From assembly GCF_011388215.1 (NCBI RefSeq), contig NZ_CP049989.1, positions 682,001 through 746,000 of the forward strand: a DNA stretch of 64,000 bases, written 5' to 3'. Position 1 is the stretch's first letter; the number at the start of each line of letters is the position of its first letter. Under the pieces are notes generated by a model that made no database searches, was not told the DNA's origin, and was given only the letters and a program-made list of their open reading frames with translations. This document shows positions 15,727-26,759 of this stretch, piece by piece. The stretch comes from Hydrogenophaga crocea (GTDB lineage: Bacteria > Pseudomonadota > Gammaproteobacteria > Burkholderiales > Burkholderiaceae_C). Position numbers and translations under genes: made by a program.

Positions 15727-18588
15727 ATGCCCGACACCGTGGACAAGCCCGCCCCCAGCCCGCGCCGCGACGCGGCCAGCCAGCGCCTGCGGCGCATCGA
15801 CCAGCCGCTGGTGGAAGACATCCGCCTGCTCGGCCGCCTGCTGGGCGAGGTCATCCGCGATCAGGACGGCGCGGCCGCCTACGACACCGTGGAGCGCATC
15901 CGCCTGCTCGCGGTGGCCTTTCGCCGCGACGCCGACCTGCAGAGCGAACAGGCGCTCGAGCAGTTGCTCAAGTCGCTCAGCGACGACCAGACGGTGAGCG
16001 TGATCCGCGCCTTCACCTACTTCAGCCACCTCGCCAACCTCGCCGAAGACCGCCACCACATCCGCCGCCGACAGGCGCGCGAGCGCGCGGGCGACCAGCA
16101 GGAGGGCTCGCTCGACGTGGCGCTGGCGCGGCTGCGCTGGAACGGCGTGCTGCCGCAGACGGTGCGCGAGGCGCTGGCGCACAGCCACGTGTCGCCGGTG
16201 CTCACCGCGCACCCCACCGAGGTGCAGCGCAAGAGCATCCTCGACGCCGAGCGCGGCATCGCACAACTGCTCGCGCAGCGCGACGACATCCGCGCGCGCT
16301 CGCAGGGCACGGGCGGCGCGCTCGACGCCGTGGCCACGCGCGAGATCGCGGCCAACGAGCTGCAGCTCAAGGCGCGCGTGATGCAGCTCTGGCACACGCG
16401 GCTGCTGCGCTTCTCGCGCCTGACCGTGGCCGACGAGATCGAGAACGCGCTGAGCTACTACGACACCACCTTCCTGCGCGAAATCCCGCGGCTGTACGCG
16501 AACCTCGAACGCGAACTGCCCGGCGGGCCGGTGGCGAGCTTTCTGCGCATGGGCCACTGGGTGGGCGGCGACCGCGACGGCAATCCGCAGGTCACGGCCG
16601 ACACGCTCGCGCTCGCGCTGCGCCGCCAGAGCGAGGTCGCGCTGCGCCACCTGCTCACCGAGGTGCACCACCTGGGCATGGAGCTCTCGCACTCGGCGCG
16701 GCTGGTGAGCGTGCCCGAGCCGCTGCAGGCCCTGGCCGCCGCCAGCCCCGACACCAGCGAGCACCGCCAGGACGAACCCTACCGGCGCGCGCTCACGGGC
16801 ATCTACGCGCGCCTGGCCGCCACGCTCAAGGCCCTGAGCGGCGGCGAGGCCGCGCGCCACGCGCTGCCGCCGCAGAACCCCTACGTCGATTGCGCCGATT
16901 TCGTGCGCGACCTGCGCATCATCGAAGACGCGCTGCTCGCGCAGCACGGCGAGGTGCTGGCCGACCTGCGGCTGCGCCCGCTGATCCGCGCGGCGCAGGT
17001 GTTCGGCTTTCACCTCGCCACGCTGGATCTGCGCCAGCACGCGCAGCGCTTCGAGGCCGTGGTGGCCGAACTGCTGGCCACCGCGAAGCTCGAGCCCGCC
17101 TATGGCGCGCTCGACGAAGCGGCGCGCTGCCGCCTGCTGCTGGCCTGCCTCGACGACCGGCGCGCGCTGCGCGTGCCCGGACACACCTACTCGGCCGACA
17201 CCGAGAGCGAGCTCGCGGTGTTCGTCGCCGCGCGCGAGCTGCGCGAGCGCTACGGCGCGCAGGCGCTGCGCCACCACATCGTGAGCCACACCGGTTCGGT
17301 GAGCGACCTGCTCGAGGTGCTGCTGCTGCAGAAGGAGACCGGCCTGCTGCCGCGTCCGCTGGCCGACGGCGGCGTGCCCGGCCTCATGGTGGTGCCGCTG
17401 TTCGAAACCATCGACGACCTGCGCCGCGCCGCGCCGCTGCTGCGCGACTACTTCGCGCTGCCCGGCATTGCGTCCATGGTGCAGCGCGCGGGCGGCGAGC
17501 AGGAGGTGATGCTGGGCTACTCCGAGAGCAACAAGGACGCCGGCCTGTTCACGAGCAACTGGACCATCCACCGCGCCAGCGTGGAGCTGGTGGCGCTGTT
17601 CGACACGCTCGCGCGCGATGGCCTGCCCGGTGTGCCGGCCACGCGCATCCGGCTGCGCATGTTCCACGGCCGCGGCGGCAGCGTGGGCCGCGGCGGCGGG
17701 CCGAGCTACGACGCCATCCTGGCCCAGCCCGAAGGCACGGTGCGCGGCCAGATCCGCCTCACCGAGCAGGGCGAGGTGATCGCGTCCAAGTACGCCAACG
17801 CCGACATCGGCCGGCGCAACCTCGAAACCCTGGTGGCCGCCACGCTCGAGGCCACGCTGCTGCCGCCGGCCAAACCGATTCCGGCCGAATGGCACGAGGT
17901 GGCCGAGCGGCTCTCGCAGGCCAGCGCCGCGAGCTACCGCGCGCTGGTGCAGGAAACGCCGGGCTTCGACCGCTACTTCTTCGGCGCCACGCCGATCCGC
18001 GAGATCGCCGAGCTGCACATCGGCTCGCGGCCTGCCACGCGCGGCGCACCCGGGCGCATCGAAGACCTGCGCGCCGTGCCCTGGAGCTTCAGCTGGAGCC
18101 AGTGCCGCGTGACGCTGCCGGGCTGGTTCGGCCTGGGCAGCGCGGTGCACGATTACCTGGGCGAAGGCCCGGGGCGCGAGCAGCGCCTGGCCCTGCTCAA
18201 GAGCATGCACCGGCGCTGGCCGTTCTTTCGCACCGTGGTCGCCAACATCGACATGGTGCTGGCCAAGAGCGACATGGCGCTGGCGCGCCGCTACGCCGAC
18301 CTGGTGGACGACGAGGGCCTGCGCCAGCGCATCTTCGCGCGCATCGAGGCCGAGTGGCAGCGCACCGCGCAGGCGCTGCAGCTCATCACGGGCAATGCGC
18401 AGCGGCTGGCGGACAACCCCTCACTGGCGCGCTCCATCCACCACCGCTTTCCCTACATCGATCCGCTGCACCACCTGCAGGTGGAGCTCATGCGGCGCTA
18501 CCGCAGCGGGCAGGCGGGCGAGCGCGTGCAACTGGGCATCCACCTGTCCATCAACGGCATCGCAGCCGGCCTGCGCAACACCGGCTGA
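15727..18588 (+). CDS. ppc: Phosphoenolpyruvate carboxylase
   Basis: This 953-residue enzyme adds bicarbonate to phosphoenolpyruvate to form oxaloacetate and refill the citric acid cycle. The catalytic histidine motif [13 protein letters not shown] lies near residue 160. The glycine-rich [19 protein letters not shown], which carries the essential arginines, lies near 645, and [10 protein letters not shown] just before it. The C-terminus NTG matches the family's conserved end. The length is normal. It may be cotranscribed with thiQ and ends in a strong hairpin shared with the convergent transglycosylase gene. Confidence 0.97.
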   Translation: MPDTVDKPAPSPRRDAASQRLRRIDQPLVEDIRLLGRLLGEVIRDQDGAAAYDTVERIRLLAVAFRRDADLQSEQALEQLLKSLSDDQTVSVIRAFTYFSHLANLAEDRHHIRRRQARERAGDQQEGSLDVALARLRWNGVLPQTVREALAHSHVSPVLTAHPTEVQRKSILDAERGIAQLLAQRDDIRARSQGTGGALDAVATREIAANELQLKARVMQLWHTRLLRFSRLTVADEIENALSYYDTTFLREIPRLYANLERELPGGPVASFLRMGHWVGGDRDGNPQVTADTLALALRRQSEVALRHLLTEVHHLGMELSHSARLVSVPEPLQALAAASPDTSEHRQDEPYRRALTGIYARLAATLKALSGGEAARHALPPQNPYVDCADFVRDLRIIEDALLAQHGEVLADLRLRPLIRAAQVFGFHLATLDLRQHAQRFEAVVAELLATAKLEPAYGALDEAARCRLLLACLDDRRALRVPGHTYSADTESELAVFVAARELRERYGAQALRHHIVSHTGSVSDLLEVLLLQKETGLLPRPLADGGVPGLMVVPLFETIDDLRRAAPLLRDYFALPGIASMVQRAGGEQEVMLGYSESNKDAGLFTSNWTIHRASVELVALFDTLARDGLPGVPATRIRLRMFHGRGGSVGRGGGPSYDAILAQPEGTVRGQIRLTEQGEVIASKYANADIGRRNLETLVAATLEATLLPPAKPIPAEWHEVAERLSQASAASYRALVQETPGFDRYFFGATPIREIAELHIGSRPATRGAPGRIEDLRAVPWSFSWSQCRVTLPGWFGLGSAVHDYLGEGPGREQRLALLKSMHRRWPFFRTVVANIDMVLAKSDMALARRYADLVDDEGLRQRIFARIEAEWQRTAQALQLITGNAQRLADNPSLARSIHHRFPYIDPLHHLQVELMRRYRSGQAGERVQLGIHLSINGIAAGLRNTG

Positions 18589-18616
18589 GCGCGCGCGGGC
18601 GCGGCGCGCTCAGCCG
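18582..18616. terminator. Bidirectional terminator-like hairpin between ppc and the transglycosylase gene
   Basis: Perfect 13-bp arms (18582-18594 and 18604-18616) enclose a 9-bp loop. The ppc stop codon lies in the left arm and the stop codon of the convergent gene lies in the right arm at the mirrored position. No T-tract follows on either side. Confidence 0.7.
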
Positions 18617-19785
18617 CCGCGCAGCGCCTTGAGCAGCTTCTGGCCCGCGCGGCCGTCCACCGCCCAGCCCAGGCGCTGCTGCTCGGCGCGCACCGCGGCG
18701 CGCGACTTCTCGCCAAGCTGGCCGTCCGCCGTGCCGATGTCGTGGCCGCGCGCGAGCAGCAGGGTCTGCAGCTCGCGGCGCTCGGCGCGCGACAGGCCGG
18801 GGTCGTCGGTGGGCCAGGGCGTGGCGAAGGGGCCGGCGCCGCGCAGGCGGTCGGCCAGGTGGGCGATGGCCAGGCCGTAGCTCTCGGCCGCGTTGTAGCT
18901 GTAGAGGGCGTCGAAGTTGCGTGTGACGAGGAAGGCCGGGCCCTGCACGCCCGCGGGCGCGAGCAGGCCCAGGCTCAGGCCCTCGGGAATCGGCGTGCCG
19001 TCGACCAGGTGCACGCCGCGCGCGCGCCACTCGGCGCTCGGGCGTTTGCTGCGCCGGCCTTCGCCCGCGGCCGAGAAGCCTGCGGGCAGCTTCACCTCGA
19101 AGCCCCAGGGCAGGTCCTGGCGCCAGCCCGCGCGCTGCAGGAAGTTCGCGGTCGAGGCGAGCGCGTCGGGCGCGCTGTCGAACAGGTCGGCGCGGCCGTC
19201 GCCGTCGAAATCGACCGCCAGCCGCTCGAAGGTGCTGGGCATGAACTGCGTGTGGCCGAAGGCACCGGCCCACGAGCCCGTGAAGCGATCGGGCGCGAAA
19301 TGGCCGGCCTGCAGGATGCGCAGCGCGGCCACGAACTCGGTGCGGAAATAGGCCTGGCGGCGGCCGAAGCACGAGAGCGTGGCCAGCGACTGCACGATGG
19401 GCGTGCGGCCGAAGCCCTGGCCGAAGTTGCTCTCGACGCCCCACACCGCGACCACGGTGGCCGGGTCCACGCCATAGCGCTGCTGCACGCGCTGCAGCAC
19501 CTCGGCGTGTTCCTTCAGGCGGGCTTCGCCGTCGGCCACGCGCTCGTTGTCCACGAGCACGGCCAGGTAGTCCCAGATCGGGGTCTTGAACTCGGGCTGG
19601 GCGTCGAGGTTGGCAACCACGCCCATGTTGGGCTGCAAGGCCTCGGTGTGGGCGCGGAACGTGGCCTCGCTCACGCCCGCGCCGCGCGCGGTGCTGCGCA
19701 GGCCGTCGAGGCACTGGCGGAAGTCGTCGGTCTGGGCATGGGCGCTGGCGCTGGCGGCCAGCAGCAGGGGAAGCAGGAATCTCAT
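18610..19785 (-). CDS. Lytic murein transglycosylase, MltB/SLT_2 family
   Basis: This 391-residue exported protein (signal peptide about 1-18, ending AHAQ) cleaves peptidoglycan to 1,6-anhydro-muropeptides. The catalytic glutamate is E118 in VVAVWGVESNFG. The MltB-like GAFGHTQFMPSTF and DFDGDGRADLFDS motifs follow. A C-terminal peptidoglycan-binding domain occupies about 325-391. There is no lipobox cysteine after the signal, so it is probably soluble in the periplasm rather than a lipoprotein like MltB. The start at 19785 gives the signal peptide; the frame upstream is open but unlikely. Confidence 0.9.
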   Translation of the reverse strand: MRFLLPLLLAASASAHAQTDDFRQCLDGLRSTARGAGVSEATFRAHTEALQPNMGVVANLDAQPEFKTPIWDYLAVLVDNERVADGEARLKEHAEVLQRVQQRYGVDPATVVAVWGVESNFGQGFGRTPIVQSLATLSCFGRRQAYFRTEFVAALRILQAGHFAPDRFTGSWAGAFGHTQFMPSTFERLAVDFDGDGRADLFDSAPDALASTANFLQRAGWRQDLPWGFEVKLPAGFSAAGEGRRSKRPSAEWRARGVHLVDGTPIPEGLSLGLLAPAGVQGPAFLVTRNFDALYSYNAAESYGLAIAHLADRLRGAGPFATPWPTDDPGLSRAERRELQTLLLARGHDIGTADGQLGEKSRAAVRAEQQRLGWAVDGRAGQKLLKALRGG

Positions 19786-19816
19786 CGCAGACAGAGGCGC
19801 GCGGCGCGCCAGAAGT

Positions 19817-21181
19817 TCAAGCCATCCAGGTGCTGTTGTGTTCGGGCACCAGCGCGCGCCAGCCGAGTTCGTGCTCGATGCGCAGGCGCAGGGCATCGGC
19901 GGCCTCCATGTCGCCGTGCGTCACGAACACGCGGTGCGGCGCGCGCGGCAGCTGGCGCAGCCAGGCCATGAGCTGGCCCGCGTCGGCGTGGGCCGAGGCC
20001 GAGGCGAGCTGCACCACCTCGGCGCGCACCGGCCAGTCCTGGCCGAAGATGCGCAGTGTTTCCGTGCCCTGCGCCAGGCGCGCGCCGCGCGTGCCCGGCG
20101 CCTGGTAGCCGGTGAGCACCACCATGTTGCGGTGGTCGCCCAGGTGCTGGCTCAGGTGGTGCAGCACGCGCCCGCCGGTGGCCATGCCGCTGGCGGCCAG
20201 GATCAGCTTGGGCCCGCGCTGCATGGCAATGGCCTTGGACTGCTCCACGCTGGTCACCAGGTGCGCGGCGCGTTCCATGTCGCGGCACTGCGCGGCGCTC
20301 AGGCGGTGCTCGCCCAGGTGGTGTTCGTAGAGTTCGGTGGTGTGCACGGCCATGGGGCTGTCGAGGTACACGGGCAACGCCTTGGGCAGCTCGCCGCGCG
20401 CCTTGAGCTGGGCGATCGCGTGCAGCAGCGACTGGGCGCGGCCCACGGCGAACACCGGCACCACCGCCGTGCCGCCGCGCGCGGCCAGGCGCGCGAGCGC
20501 GGGGCCGAGTTCGGCGAGCAGGTCTTCCTGGGGGTGGCTGCGGTCGCCGTAGGTCGATTCGCACACCACCACGTCGGCCTCGGGCGGGGCATCGGGCGCG
20601 GGCATCAGCGCGTCGTCGGGCCGGCCCAGGTCGCCCGAGAACAGCAGCCGCTTACCGCCCACCTCGATCAGCACGCTGGCCGCGCCGAGGATGTGGCCCG
20701 CGCCCGACAGGCGCACGCGCCAGCCGCGCAGCGGCTCGAAGACCTCGTGCGGCGGCACCGCGTGCAGGTGCTTGAGGCTCTCGCGCGCGTCGTCCTCGTT
20801 GTAGAGCGGCAGGGCCGGCTGGTGCTTGCTGAAGCCCTTGCGGTTGGCGTAGGCGGCTTCTTCCTCCTGCAGGTGGCCGCTGTCGGGCAGCAGGATGCGG
20901 CACAGGTCGCGCGTGCCCGGCGTGCACCAGGCCTTGCCCTTGAAGCCTTCGCGCACCAGCAGCGGCAGGTAGCCGCTGTGGTCGATGTGCGCGTGCGTGA
21001 GCACCACCGCGCCGATCTGCGCCGGCACCACGGGGAGCGGGTCGCGGTTGCGCAGGCGCAGTTGTTTGTAACCCTGGAACAGACCGCAGTCGACCAGCAG
21101 CCGCTGGCCCTCGTGTTCGACCAGGTACTTGGAGCCGGTGACGGTGCCGGCCCCGCCGAGAAATCGGATGTTGACGCCCAT
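19817..21181 (-). CDS. Metallo-beta-lactamase-fold beta-CASP ribonuclease
   Basis: This 454-residue protein has the zinc motif THAHIDHSG (H63, H65, D67, H68), an SGAGHILGAAS with a further histidine ligand, FSGDLGR, and the beta-CASP features VPVFAVGRAQ, GMATGGRVLHHL and VTHGD near the C-terminus. These are shared with CPSF-like RNA nucleases of bacteria, which cut or trim RNA with two zinc ions. It is transcribed alone, 31 bp after the transglycosylase start. The natural RNA target is unknown. Confidence 0.9.
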   Translation of the reverse strand: MGVNIRFLGGAGTVTGSKYLVEHEGQRLLVDCGLFQGYKQLRLRNRDPLPVVPAQIGAVVLTHAHIDHSGYLPLLVREGFKGKAWCTPGTRDLCRILLPDSGHLQEEEAAYANRKGFSKHQPALPLYNEDDARESLKHLHAVPPHEVFEPLRGWRVRLSGAGHILGAASVLIEVGGKRLLFSGDLGRPDDALMPAPDAPPEADVVVCESTYGDRSHPQEDLLAELGPALARLAARGGTAVVPVFAVGRAQSLLHAIAQLKARGELPKALPVYLDSPMAVHTTELYEHHLGEHRLSAAQCRDMERAAHLVTSVEQSKAIAMQRGPKLILAASGMATGGRVLHHLSQHLGDHRNMVVLTGYQAPGTRGARLAQGTETLRIFGQDWPVRAEVVQLASASAHADAGQLMAWLRQLPRAPHRVFVTHGDMEAADALRLRIEHELGWRALVPEHNSTWMA

Positions 21182-21210
21182 GCGGGCATCTTAGGCGCTG
21201 CGGCCTGGGT

Positions 21211-22209
21211 TCAGGCCAGGGCCTCGTTGAGCCAGATCATGAAGACGAATCCGGCGAGCAGCGTGGCGCTGGCCGCGCCCTCGAAGCCGTTGCGGTGCGT
21301 CTCGGGAATGATCTCGTGGCTGACCACGAAGATCATGGCGCCGGCCGCGAGCGCCAGGCCCAGCGGGTAAAGCGCGGGCAGGCTGCCCAGCACCGCGATG
21401 CCCAACATCGCACCGAGCGGCTCGGCCAGGCCCGTGAGCGCGGCCACGCCCCAGGCCTTGCCCGCGCCCAGGCCCAGGGTGCGCAGCGCCATCGCCACGA
21501 TCAGGCCCTCGGGCATGTTCTGCAGACCGATGGCCAGCGCCACGGCCGCGCCGCCGTGCACGGCGTCGGCGCTGGCCGGGCCGGCATAGGCCACGCCCAC
21601 GGCCAGGCCCTCGGGCAGGTTGTGGATCATGAGCGCCAGCACCATGAGCCAGGCGCGCTGCGCCGCGCGGTCGCCGGGCCGGGCGGCCACGGCATGCCCG
21701 GGCGCGGCCGGCGGCAGCACCGCGTGTTCGTGCGGCAGGGCGCGGTCGATGCCGAGCATGAGCGCCATGCCCAGCGCCAGGCCCAGGCCGCTGAACAGCG
21801 CGCCCGCGCCGCCACCGCCCACCAGGGCGCGGCTGGCCTCGAGCGAGGGCAGCAGCAGCGAGAACACCGCGGCCGCGAGCATCACGCCGGCCGAGAAGGC
21901 CATGAAAGCCGCTTCCTGGCGCTTGCCGATGCGCTGCACCACGAACACGGGCAAGGCACCCACGGCGGTGGCCACGGCCGCCAGCAGCGAGGCCTGCACG
22001 CCCGCCACCATCGCGCTGCCGCCGTCCACCGCGAGCCACCAGGCCTGCGTGGGGCCCCAGAAGGTCGAGGCCGCCGCCAGGCCGGCCATGGCAAGCACGC
22101 CCGCGGCCAGGGCCAGCAGCGCGGTGCGCAGGGCGTGGGCGGGCACGGGGCTTTCGAGCTGCTGCAGCTGGGCCCAGACGGGCTGGATCTGGCGGAACAG
22201 GGCGGTCAT
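21211..22209 (-). CDS. ZIP family divalent metal transporter
   Basis: This 332-residue membrane protein has eight or so segments. The metal-binding motifs of segments IV and V are present: MIHNLPEGLAVG and GLQNMPEGL, plus SHEIIPE near the end. It should import zinc or another divalent cation. The N-terminal 60 residues are longer than in E. coli ZupT. The ATG at 22209 is chosen because upstream frame sequence runs through an AT-rich promoter containing a 9-bp inverted repeat. Metal control through that dyad is possible but not shown. Confidence 0.88.
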   Translation of the reverse strand: MTALFRQIQPVWAQLQQLESPVPAHALRTALLALAAGVLAMAGLAAASTFWGPTQAWWLAVDGGSAMVAGVQASLLAAVATAVGALPVFVVQRIGKRQEAAFMAFSAGVMLAAAVFSLLLPSLEASRALVGGGGAGALFSGLGLALGMALMLGIDRALPHEHAVLPPAAPGHAVAARPGDRAAQRAWLMVLALMIHNLPEGLAVGVAYAGPASADAVHGGAAVALAIGLQNMPEGLIVAMALRTLGLGAGKAWGVAALTGLAEPLGAMLGIAVLGSLPALYPLGLALAAGAMIFVVSHEIIPETHRNGFEGAASATLLAGFVFMIWLNEALA

Positions 22210-22234
22210 GGCTGGCGTCCAATCGATATGGCCA

Positions 22235-22255
22235 GATAGTTTTGCAAAAACTATC
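22235..22255. promoter_or_regulatory. AT-rich 9-bp inverted repeat before the ZIP gene
   Basis: Arms GATAGTTTT and AAAACTATC are separated by GCA, in an AT-rich island between the divergent ZIP and DUF6314 genes. ATCGAT occurs three times around it (about 22222, 22253 and 22267). It is a candidate operator, 26 bp upstream of the ZIP start codon. Confidence 0.55.
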
Positions 22256-22299
22256 GATGAAGGCCAATCGATGCTCGTTATGGCGGGGATAGTCGCGCC

Positions 22300-22779
22300 A
22301 TGCCGCCCGCTCACGACCCCTGGCCCGCGCTGACCGATGTGCTGAACCGCCTGCGCCGGGTGCGCCAATTGCGCTTCGAATCGCGCAGCGCGGCGGGCAC
22401 GGGCTGGGACGGCGAGGGCAAGGGCGGCGTCGCGGTGGGCGAGCCGGCCCCGGGCGTGCTGGTGTTCGAGGAACAGGGCCATTGGCAGGCCGCGGCGCCG
22501 GGGCGCGAGCCCACGGCCTTTCGCAACGTGTTCCGGTGGTCGGCGCTGCCCTCGGGCGCGCTGCGCCTGGAACACCTGCGGCGCGGGCCCGAGCAGCCGG
22601 TGTTCCTGTTCGACATGGCGCCGGCCGCCGAGGGCCACTGGCGCGAGATCGAGGCCCACCAGTGCGCGGCCGACCGCTACGCCGCCACGCTGGTGTGCGA
22701 AGGCCCGCTGCTGCAGGTGCGCTGGACCATCGCCGGCCCGCGCAAGCGCGAGGCCATCCACTACACCTACGGGCCCTGA
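22300..22779 (+). CDS. DUF6314 family protein
   Basis: This 159-residue soluble protein has a layout like a small beta-barrel: an early LRFESRSAAGTGWDGEGKG, a middle FRWSALPSGALRLEHLRRG, and ending KREAIHYTYGP. It matches, as far as I can tell, the DUF6314 family of unknown function. The gene is divergent from the ZIP transporter and convergent with dnaJ, so it is probably a single-gene unit. There is no signal peptide or membrane segment. A ligand-binding role is speculation. Confidence 0.7.
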   Translation: MPPAHDPWPALTDVLNRLRRVRQLRFESRSAAGTGWDGEGKGGVAVGEPAPGVLVFEEQGHWQAAAPGREPTAFRNVFRWSALPSGALRLEHLRRGPEQPVFLFDMAPAAEGHWREIEAHQCAADRYAATLVCEGPLLQVRWTIAGPRKREAIHYTYGP

Positions 22780-22786
22780 CCGGGCC

Positions 22787-23920
22787 TCAGCTGAAGAAGT
22801 CCTTGGCCTTCTCGAACCAGCCCTTGTCGTTCGGGCTGTGCTTGTGGCCGCCCTTCCTGAACGACTCGTCGAGCTCCTTGAGCAGCTTGCGCTGGTGCTC
22901 GGTGAGCTTGACCGGCGTTTCCACCGCCACGTGGCAGTACAGGTCGCCCGGGTAGCTGCTGCGCACGCCCTTGATGCCCTTGCCGCGCAGGCGGAAGGTC
23001 TTGCCGCTCTGCGTGCCTTCGGGCAGGTCGATGGTGGCCTTGCCCTGCAGCGTGGGCACGTCGATCTCGCCGCCCAGGGCGGCGGTGGTCATGCTCACGG
23101 GCACCTGGCAGTGCAGGTCGTCGCCGTCGCGCTCGAAGATGTCGTGCTTGCGCAGCCGGATCTCGATATACAGGTCGCCCGCGGGGCCGCCGTTCTGGCC
23201 CGGTTCGCCGTTGCCGGTGCTGCGGATGCGCTGGCCGTCGTCGATGCCCGCGGGGATCTTGATCTCCAGCGTCTTCTGCTTCTTGATCTTGCCCTGGCCG
23301 TGGCAGGTGGTGCAGGGCTCGGGGATGACCTTGCCGCGGCCCTGGCAGGTCGGGCAGGTCTGCTGCACGCTGAAGAAGCCCTGGCGCATCTGCACCACGC
23401 CCTGGCCGTGGCAGGTGCCGCAGGTCTTGGCGCTGGTGCCGGGCTTGGCGCCGCTGCCGTGGCAGGTCTCGCAGTCGTCCCAGCTCGGGATGCGGATCTG
23501 CGTTTCCTTGCCGGTGGCGGCCTCTTCGAGCGTGACCTCCATCGCGTACGACAGGTCGGCCCCGCGGTACACCTGGCGGCCGCCCGCGCCGCGGCGCGCG
23601 CCACCGAAGATGTCGCCGAAGATATCGCCGAAAGCGTCACCGAAACCGCCGAAGCCCTCGGCGCCGCCGGGGCCGCCGCGCATGTTGGGGTCCACGCCCG
23701 CGTGGCCGTACTGGTCGTAGGCGGCCTTCTTCTGCGGGTCGGAGAGCATCTCGTAGGCCTCCTTGGCCTCCTTGAATTTCTCCTCCGCGCCCTTGGCCGC
23801 ATCGCCCTGGTTGCGGTCGGGGTGGTACTTCATCGCGAGCTTGCGGTACGCCTTCTTGATCTCCTCGTCGGAGGCGTTCTTGGGCACGCCGAGCACTTCG
23901 TAAAAGTCGCGTTTGGCCAT
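22787..23920 (-). CDS. dnaJ: Chaperone DnaJ (Hsp40)
   Basis: This 377-residue co-chaperone stimulates DnaK's ATPase and delivers unfolded proteins. It has a J-domain at 1-70 with the HPD motif (YHPDRNQ), a glycine/phenylalanine-rich linker with repeated FGD(A/I)FGDIFG units, four zinc-finger repeats ([32 protein letters not shown]), then the substrate-binding C-terminal domains. The length is normal. It follows dnaK after 83 bp that contain a strong hairpin, so its level relative to dnaK may be set there. Confidence 0.98.
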   Translation of the reverse strand: MAKRDFYEVLGVPKNASDEEIKKAYRKLAMKYHPDRNQGDAAKGAEEKFKEAKEAYEMLSDPQKKAAYDQYGHAGVDPNMRGGPGGAEGFGGFGDAFGDIFGDIFGGARRGAGGRQVYRGADLSYAMEVTLEEAATGKETQIRIPSWDDCETCHGSGAKPGTSAKTCGTCHGQGVVQMRQGFFSVQQTCPTCQGRGKVIPEPCTTCHGQGKIKKQKTLEIKIPAGIDDGQRIRSTGNGEPGQNGGPAGDLYIEIRLRKHDIFERDGDDLHCQVPVSMTTAALGGEIDVPTLQGKATIDLPEGTQSGKTFRLRGKGIKGVRSSYPGDLYCHVAVETPVKLTEHQRKLLKELDESFRKGGHKHSPNDKGWFEKAKDFFS

Positions 23921-23952
23921 GGTCTTGTGGGCTTGTTGTCGTCGAACACGAA

Positions 23953-23980
23953 CGCCGCGTCAGGTTGCCCGGACGCGGCG
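23953..23980 (-). repeat. Hairpin between dnaK and dnaJ
   Basis: Perfect 9-bp arms CGCCGCGTC and GACGCGGCG enclose a 10-bp loop in the dnaK-dnaJ gap. In the transcript it would form a stable stem without a following U-run, so partial termination or protection of the mRNA end is possible. Confidence 0.6.
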
Positions 23981-24003
23981 GTGTGGGGCTGCTGCGGGTG
24001 CGA

Positions 24004-25938
<1,935 letters not shown>

Positions 25939-25986
25939 GTTGGTTCTCCGTCCGGTGTGGAAATAGGTGTGAAAACGATGTGCGGA

Positions 25987-26015
25987 AGATGTGGATAACT
26001 GGTGGGTATTTCAAG
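25987..26015 (-). promoter_or_regulatory. Sigma-32 promoter for dnaK
   Basis: On the minus strand a -35 box CTTGAAA (26009-26015) and a -10 box CCACATCT (25987-25994) lie 14 bp apart. They match the heat-shock consensus CTTGAAA and CCCCATNT with one mismatch. The site lies between grpE and dnaK. Confidence 0.75.
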
Positions 26016-26020
26016 GCCGC

Positions 26021-26584
26021 TTATTTGGGCGCCGCCACCGTGACCAGGGCCGGGCGCAGCACGCGCTCGGCAATGAGGTAGCCCTTCTGCAGCACCGTGA
26101 CCACGGTGTTGGGCTCCTGGTCGGCCGGCACCATGCTGATGGCCTGGTGCTGGTGCGGGTCGAAGCGGCTGGCCGCGGCCGGCGCGATCTCGACCACCTT
26201 GTGGCGCTCGAGCGCGCTCTTGAGCTGCTTGAGCGTGGCCTCGGTGCCTTCGCGCAGCTGCTCGCGCGTGGCTTCCTGCACCGCGAGGCCGGCCTCGAGG
26301 CTGTCGGCCACGGCGAGCAGGCTCTCGGCAAAGCCCTCCACCGCGAATTTGCGCGCCTTGGCCACTTCCTCGTCGGCGCGGCGGCGGGCGTTCTCCGCCT
26401 CGGCCTTGGCGCGCAGGAACTGGTCGGCCAGATCGGCGTTCTGGGCCTTGAGCGTGGCCAGTTCGGCCTGCAGGCCGGCCAGGGCCTCGGCCTCGTTCGC
26501 CGCCTGGGCGGCTTCGGCCTCTTCGGGGCTCACAGGGGCCTGGGCAGCGGGGTTCTGAGGGTCGGTGGGGGGCGTCTGGCTCAT
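26021..26584 (-). CDS. grpE: Nucleotide exchange factor GrpE
   Basis: This 187-residue partner of DnaK promotes ADP release. An acidic, alanine-rich N-terminus is followed by a long coiled-coil helix (about 35-105, with [22 protein letters not shown]) and the compact beta domain, [13 protein letters not shown] to the [16 protein letters not shown] end, which is the family signature. The ATG at 26584 is chosen because the frame upstream contains the promoter and palindrome. It is first in the grpE-dnaK-dnaJ run and has a sigma-32 promoter. Confidence 0.97.
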   Translation of the reverse strand: MSQTPPTDPQNPAAQAPVSPEEAEAAQAANEAEALAGLQAELATLKAQNADLADQFLRAKAEAENARRRADEEVAKARKFAVEGFAESLLAVADSLEAGLAVQEATREQLREGTEATLKQLKSALERHKVVEIAPAAASRFDPHQHQAISMVPADQEPNTVVTVLQKGYLIAERVLRPALVTVAAPK

Positions 26585-26638
26585 CGTGGCGAAGGCGGTT
26601 CGGGTTCGTGGAAACGGGCGGTTCGGGGGGGGCGGTTT

Positions 26639-26654
26639 GCCCGACAAGTCGGGC
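26639..26654. promoter_or_regulatory. Palindrome at the predicted grpE transcription start
   Basis: Perfect 7-bp arms GCCCGAC and GTCGGGC are separated by AA. The repeat abuts the -10 box of the grpE heat-shock promoter, so it would cover the start of transcription or form a hairpin at the mRNA 5' end. It is not the CIRCE element bound by HrcA. Confidence 0.6.
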
Positions 26655-26682
26655 ATTTGGGGCCGGTGCGGCGGATTTCAAG
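26655..26682 (-). promoter_or_regulatory. Sigma-32 promoter for grpE-dnaK-dnaJ
   Basis: On the minus strand CTTGAAA (26676-26682) and CCCCAAAT (26655-26662) are separated by 13 bp, an almost exact heat-shock promoter. It lies about 70 bp upstream of the grpE start codon. Confidence 0.85.
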
Positions 26683-26759
26683 GGGGTGACAGGGGCCCGA
26701 TCGCGGGCGCGGCAGAATGGCCGGCCTTCTTCGTCACTTCCAACGCCGACACCTGCACC

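Noticed and set aside
13144..18210. Very long open frame on the minus strand, opposite the thi operon and ppc
   Set aside because: It is the mirror of GC-rich coding DNA. The translation is rich in His, Arg, Gln and Ala with no domain, while the plus strand carries four clear genes.
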